Of a DNA stretch of 64,000 nucleotides, positions 62,601-64,000 are shown piece by piece. The translations under genes were made by a program, and so were the position numbers. Origin of the DNA: Norana najaformis (Eukaryota; Annelida; Clitellata; Crassiclitellata; Hormogastridae). The notes beneath the pieces are model-generated. The model made no database searches. It had not been told where the DNA came from and worked only from the letters and a program-made list of their open reading frames with translations. The stretch is taken from positions 24,383,831 to 24,447,830 of the forward strand of contig OZ029927.1 in the NCBI GenBank assembly GCA_964023275.1, written 5' to 3'. Each line of letters opens with the position of its first letter. Within the stretch, counting starts at the first letter, position 1.

Positions 62601-63114
62601 GACCCAGTGTCAAATGCACCAGGCATCCACCGATGACGCACCAAAGCCAAGCCACAATGATGTAAATATCCAGAAAGTCGGTCCAAAAGAGAGGCCGCCT
62701 AGGGTGGATAAGCAGTTTGAAAAGGTAACTTTTAAGTTGAGAACGAAATGACAGAAGCGACTAAACAGAATAAACAGATACAAGGATGGAGTTCTAAAAA
62801 TTTATGTCCAGCAACCGAAAAATCCCGCTCACAAAGAACTATTATAGTCTTAGGTATGCAAATAATGGTAAATCTCGGGTAATCAGTCTAAGGACTGATT
62901 TTAAGTATTCTGGCCGACCAGAATTCAACGCTTTGTAGACTAAGTCCAAATTTCAAAGCAGACCCTGCCTGAAGAGGAAGGTAATGCATAGGGGTTATAT
63001 TCTGATATTTAGACATATTTGTTATGGCTCTAAAATTGTAGGTGCAATCTGGAACACCACCTCTCTACCGTAAAGATCTCAAGATTATAGAAGATCGGAA
63101 AATCACAGACTCTG
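62601..63114 (+). other. Presumed intron of the plus-strand zinc-finger gene
   Basis: Contains family E-like words (AAAGAGAGGCCGCCTAGGGT and GGATAAGCAGTTTGAAAAG near 62690). No coding homology. Confidence 0.4.
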
Positions 63115-64000
63115 ATGATGAATTCAAGAAAGTATAACAACGAAAAGAAATATAAACGTGAATTTTGTAACAAAACATTTGCAGAGATTAGGCATCTCAA
63201 AGTTGATTCAAAAACACAATCTGTAGAAAAACCATACAACTGCAGTTTATGTCACAAATCATTTGCACATAAGCAGAACCTGGAAAACCATGCAAGAACC
63301 CACACTGAAGAAAAGCCTTATAAGTGCAATTTATGTGACAAAGCCTTTGCAAGGAAACAGACTCTAGAATGCCATACAAGAATCCACACTGGAGAAAAAC
63401 CATACAAATGCAGTTTATGTCACAAATCATTTGCACATAAGCAGACCCTGGAAAACCATGCAAGAACCCACACTGGAGAAAAGCCTTATAAGTGCAATTT
63501 ATGTGACAAAGCCTTTGCAAAGAAACAGACTCTAGAATGCCATACAAGAATCCACACTGGAGAAAAACCATACAAATGCAATTTATGTGACAAAGCATTT
63601 GCACAGACACATTCTCTAGAATACCATACAAGAATCCACACAGGAGAAAAACCATACAAGTGTAAACTCTGTCACAAAGCATTTGCATGGAAGAATACTC
63701 TGGCATGCCACATAAGAACCCACACGGGGGAAAAGCAATACATGTGTAAATTTTGCAACAAATTGTTTTCAACATGTAGAAATCTTCATGTGCATGCAAA
63801 ATCCCACACTGGCGAAAAGCCATATAAGTGCGATTTATGTAACAAAGCATTTGCACATAAGCAATCTCTGGACTACCACACAAGAGCCCACAGTGGAGAA
63901 AAGCCATACATGTGTAATTTATGTGACAAAGGATTTGCACGGAAGCCTAATCTAGTATGCCATGCAAGAACCCACACTGGAGAAAAGCCATACAACTGCA
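63115..64000 (+). CDS. C2H2 zinc-finger protein, cut by window end
   Basis: Open frame from the ATG at 63115 (first ATG after an in-frame TAG at 63091-63093) through the window end, 295 codons. MMNSRKYNNEKKYKREFC is followed by a degenerate first finger lacking its first Cys and both His. Nine complete C2H2 fingers with TGEKPY-type linkers follow, from YNCSLCHKSFAHKQNLENH to YMCNLCDKGFARKPNLVCH, and a tenth starts at the edge (YNC). Two fingers at 63224-63391 are repeated almost exactly at 63392-63559. The YMCKFCNKLFSTCRNLHVH finger parallels YVCQFCNKLFLTSSKLHVH of the other gene, marking them as paralogs. It may be spliced to an upstream exon. Confidence 0.9.
   Translation, partial: MMNSRKYNNEKKYKREFCNKTFAEIRHLKVDSKTQSVEKPYNCSLCHKSFAHKQNLENHARTHTEEKPYKCNLCDKAFARKQTLECHTRIHTGEKPYKCSLCHKSFAHKQTLENHARTHTGEKPYKCNLCDKAFAKKQTLECHTRIHTGEKPYKCNLCDKAFAQTHSLEYHTRIHTGEKPYKCKLCHKAFAWKNTLACHIRTHTGEKQYMCKFCNKLFSTCRNLHVHAKSHTGEKPYKCDLCNKAFAHKQSLDYHTRAHSGEKPYMCNLCDKGFARKPNLVCHARTHTGEKPYNC

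Overview
This is a stretch of eukaryotic nuclear DNA. Evidence: two genes split by GT..AG introns of about 0.1 to 8 kb, C2H2 zinc-finger arrays, an intact APE/RT-type LINE, tRNA-derived SINEs with Pol III boxes, and very dense micro- and minisatellites. The protein content (NDRG, N-acetylglucosamine kinase, TGEKP-linked zinc fingers) points to an animal. The repeats look like those of a marine invertebrate, but I cannot name a phylum or species from the sequence.

Layout. 1-1168: a LINE reverse-transcriptase fragment running off the left edge. 1.2-9.3 kb: repeat-filled sequence without a recognised gene. 9353-41047 (+): an N-myc downstream-regulated (NDRG) family gene, rebuilt from 12 exons that join in frame into 365 codons; only the extreme N-terminus was not found. 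Its introns hold most of the window's repeats: LINE tails, SINEs, a candidate solo LTR and many tandem arrays. 41144-41735: a terminal-inverted-repeat element (MITE-like) starting 97 bp after the NDRG stop. 44813-51753 (-): a complete 10-exon N-acetylglucosamine kinase (NAGK) gene of 348 codons, tail to tail with NDRG. 52-54.5 kb: intergenic repeats. 54.5-57.1 kb (-): a 15-finger C2H2 zinc-finger gene with a decayed finger tail downstream and its promoter upstream. 57308-about 61155 (-): a probably full-length LINE with a 1141-codon ORF. 62.1-64.0 kb (+): a second, paralogous zinc-finger gene facing away from the first and cut by the window end.

Relations. The two zinc-finger genes are an inverted, head-to-head duplicate. 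They share a 5' region and a promoter block with two CRE-like TGACGTCA sites exactly 32 bp apart. The LINE sits between them. Its 3' tail, which ends in TTACGA-type repeats, recurs about 18 times across the window, and the copy at the left edge is almost identical to it, so the family was recently active. NDRG and NAGK are unrelated in function (a stress/differentiation-linked alpha/beta-hydrolase-fold protein and an amino-sugar salvage kinase) and are simply neighbours. No operon, CRISPR, origin or prokaryotic feature is present, and most long ORFs in the window are translations of repeats.
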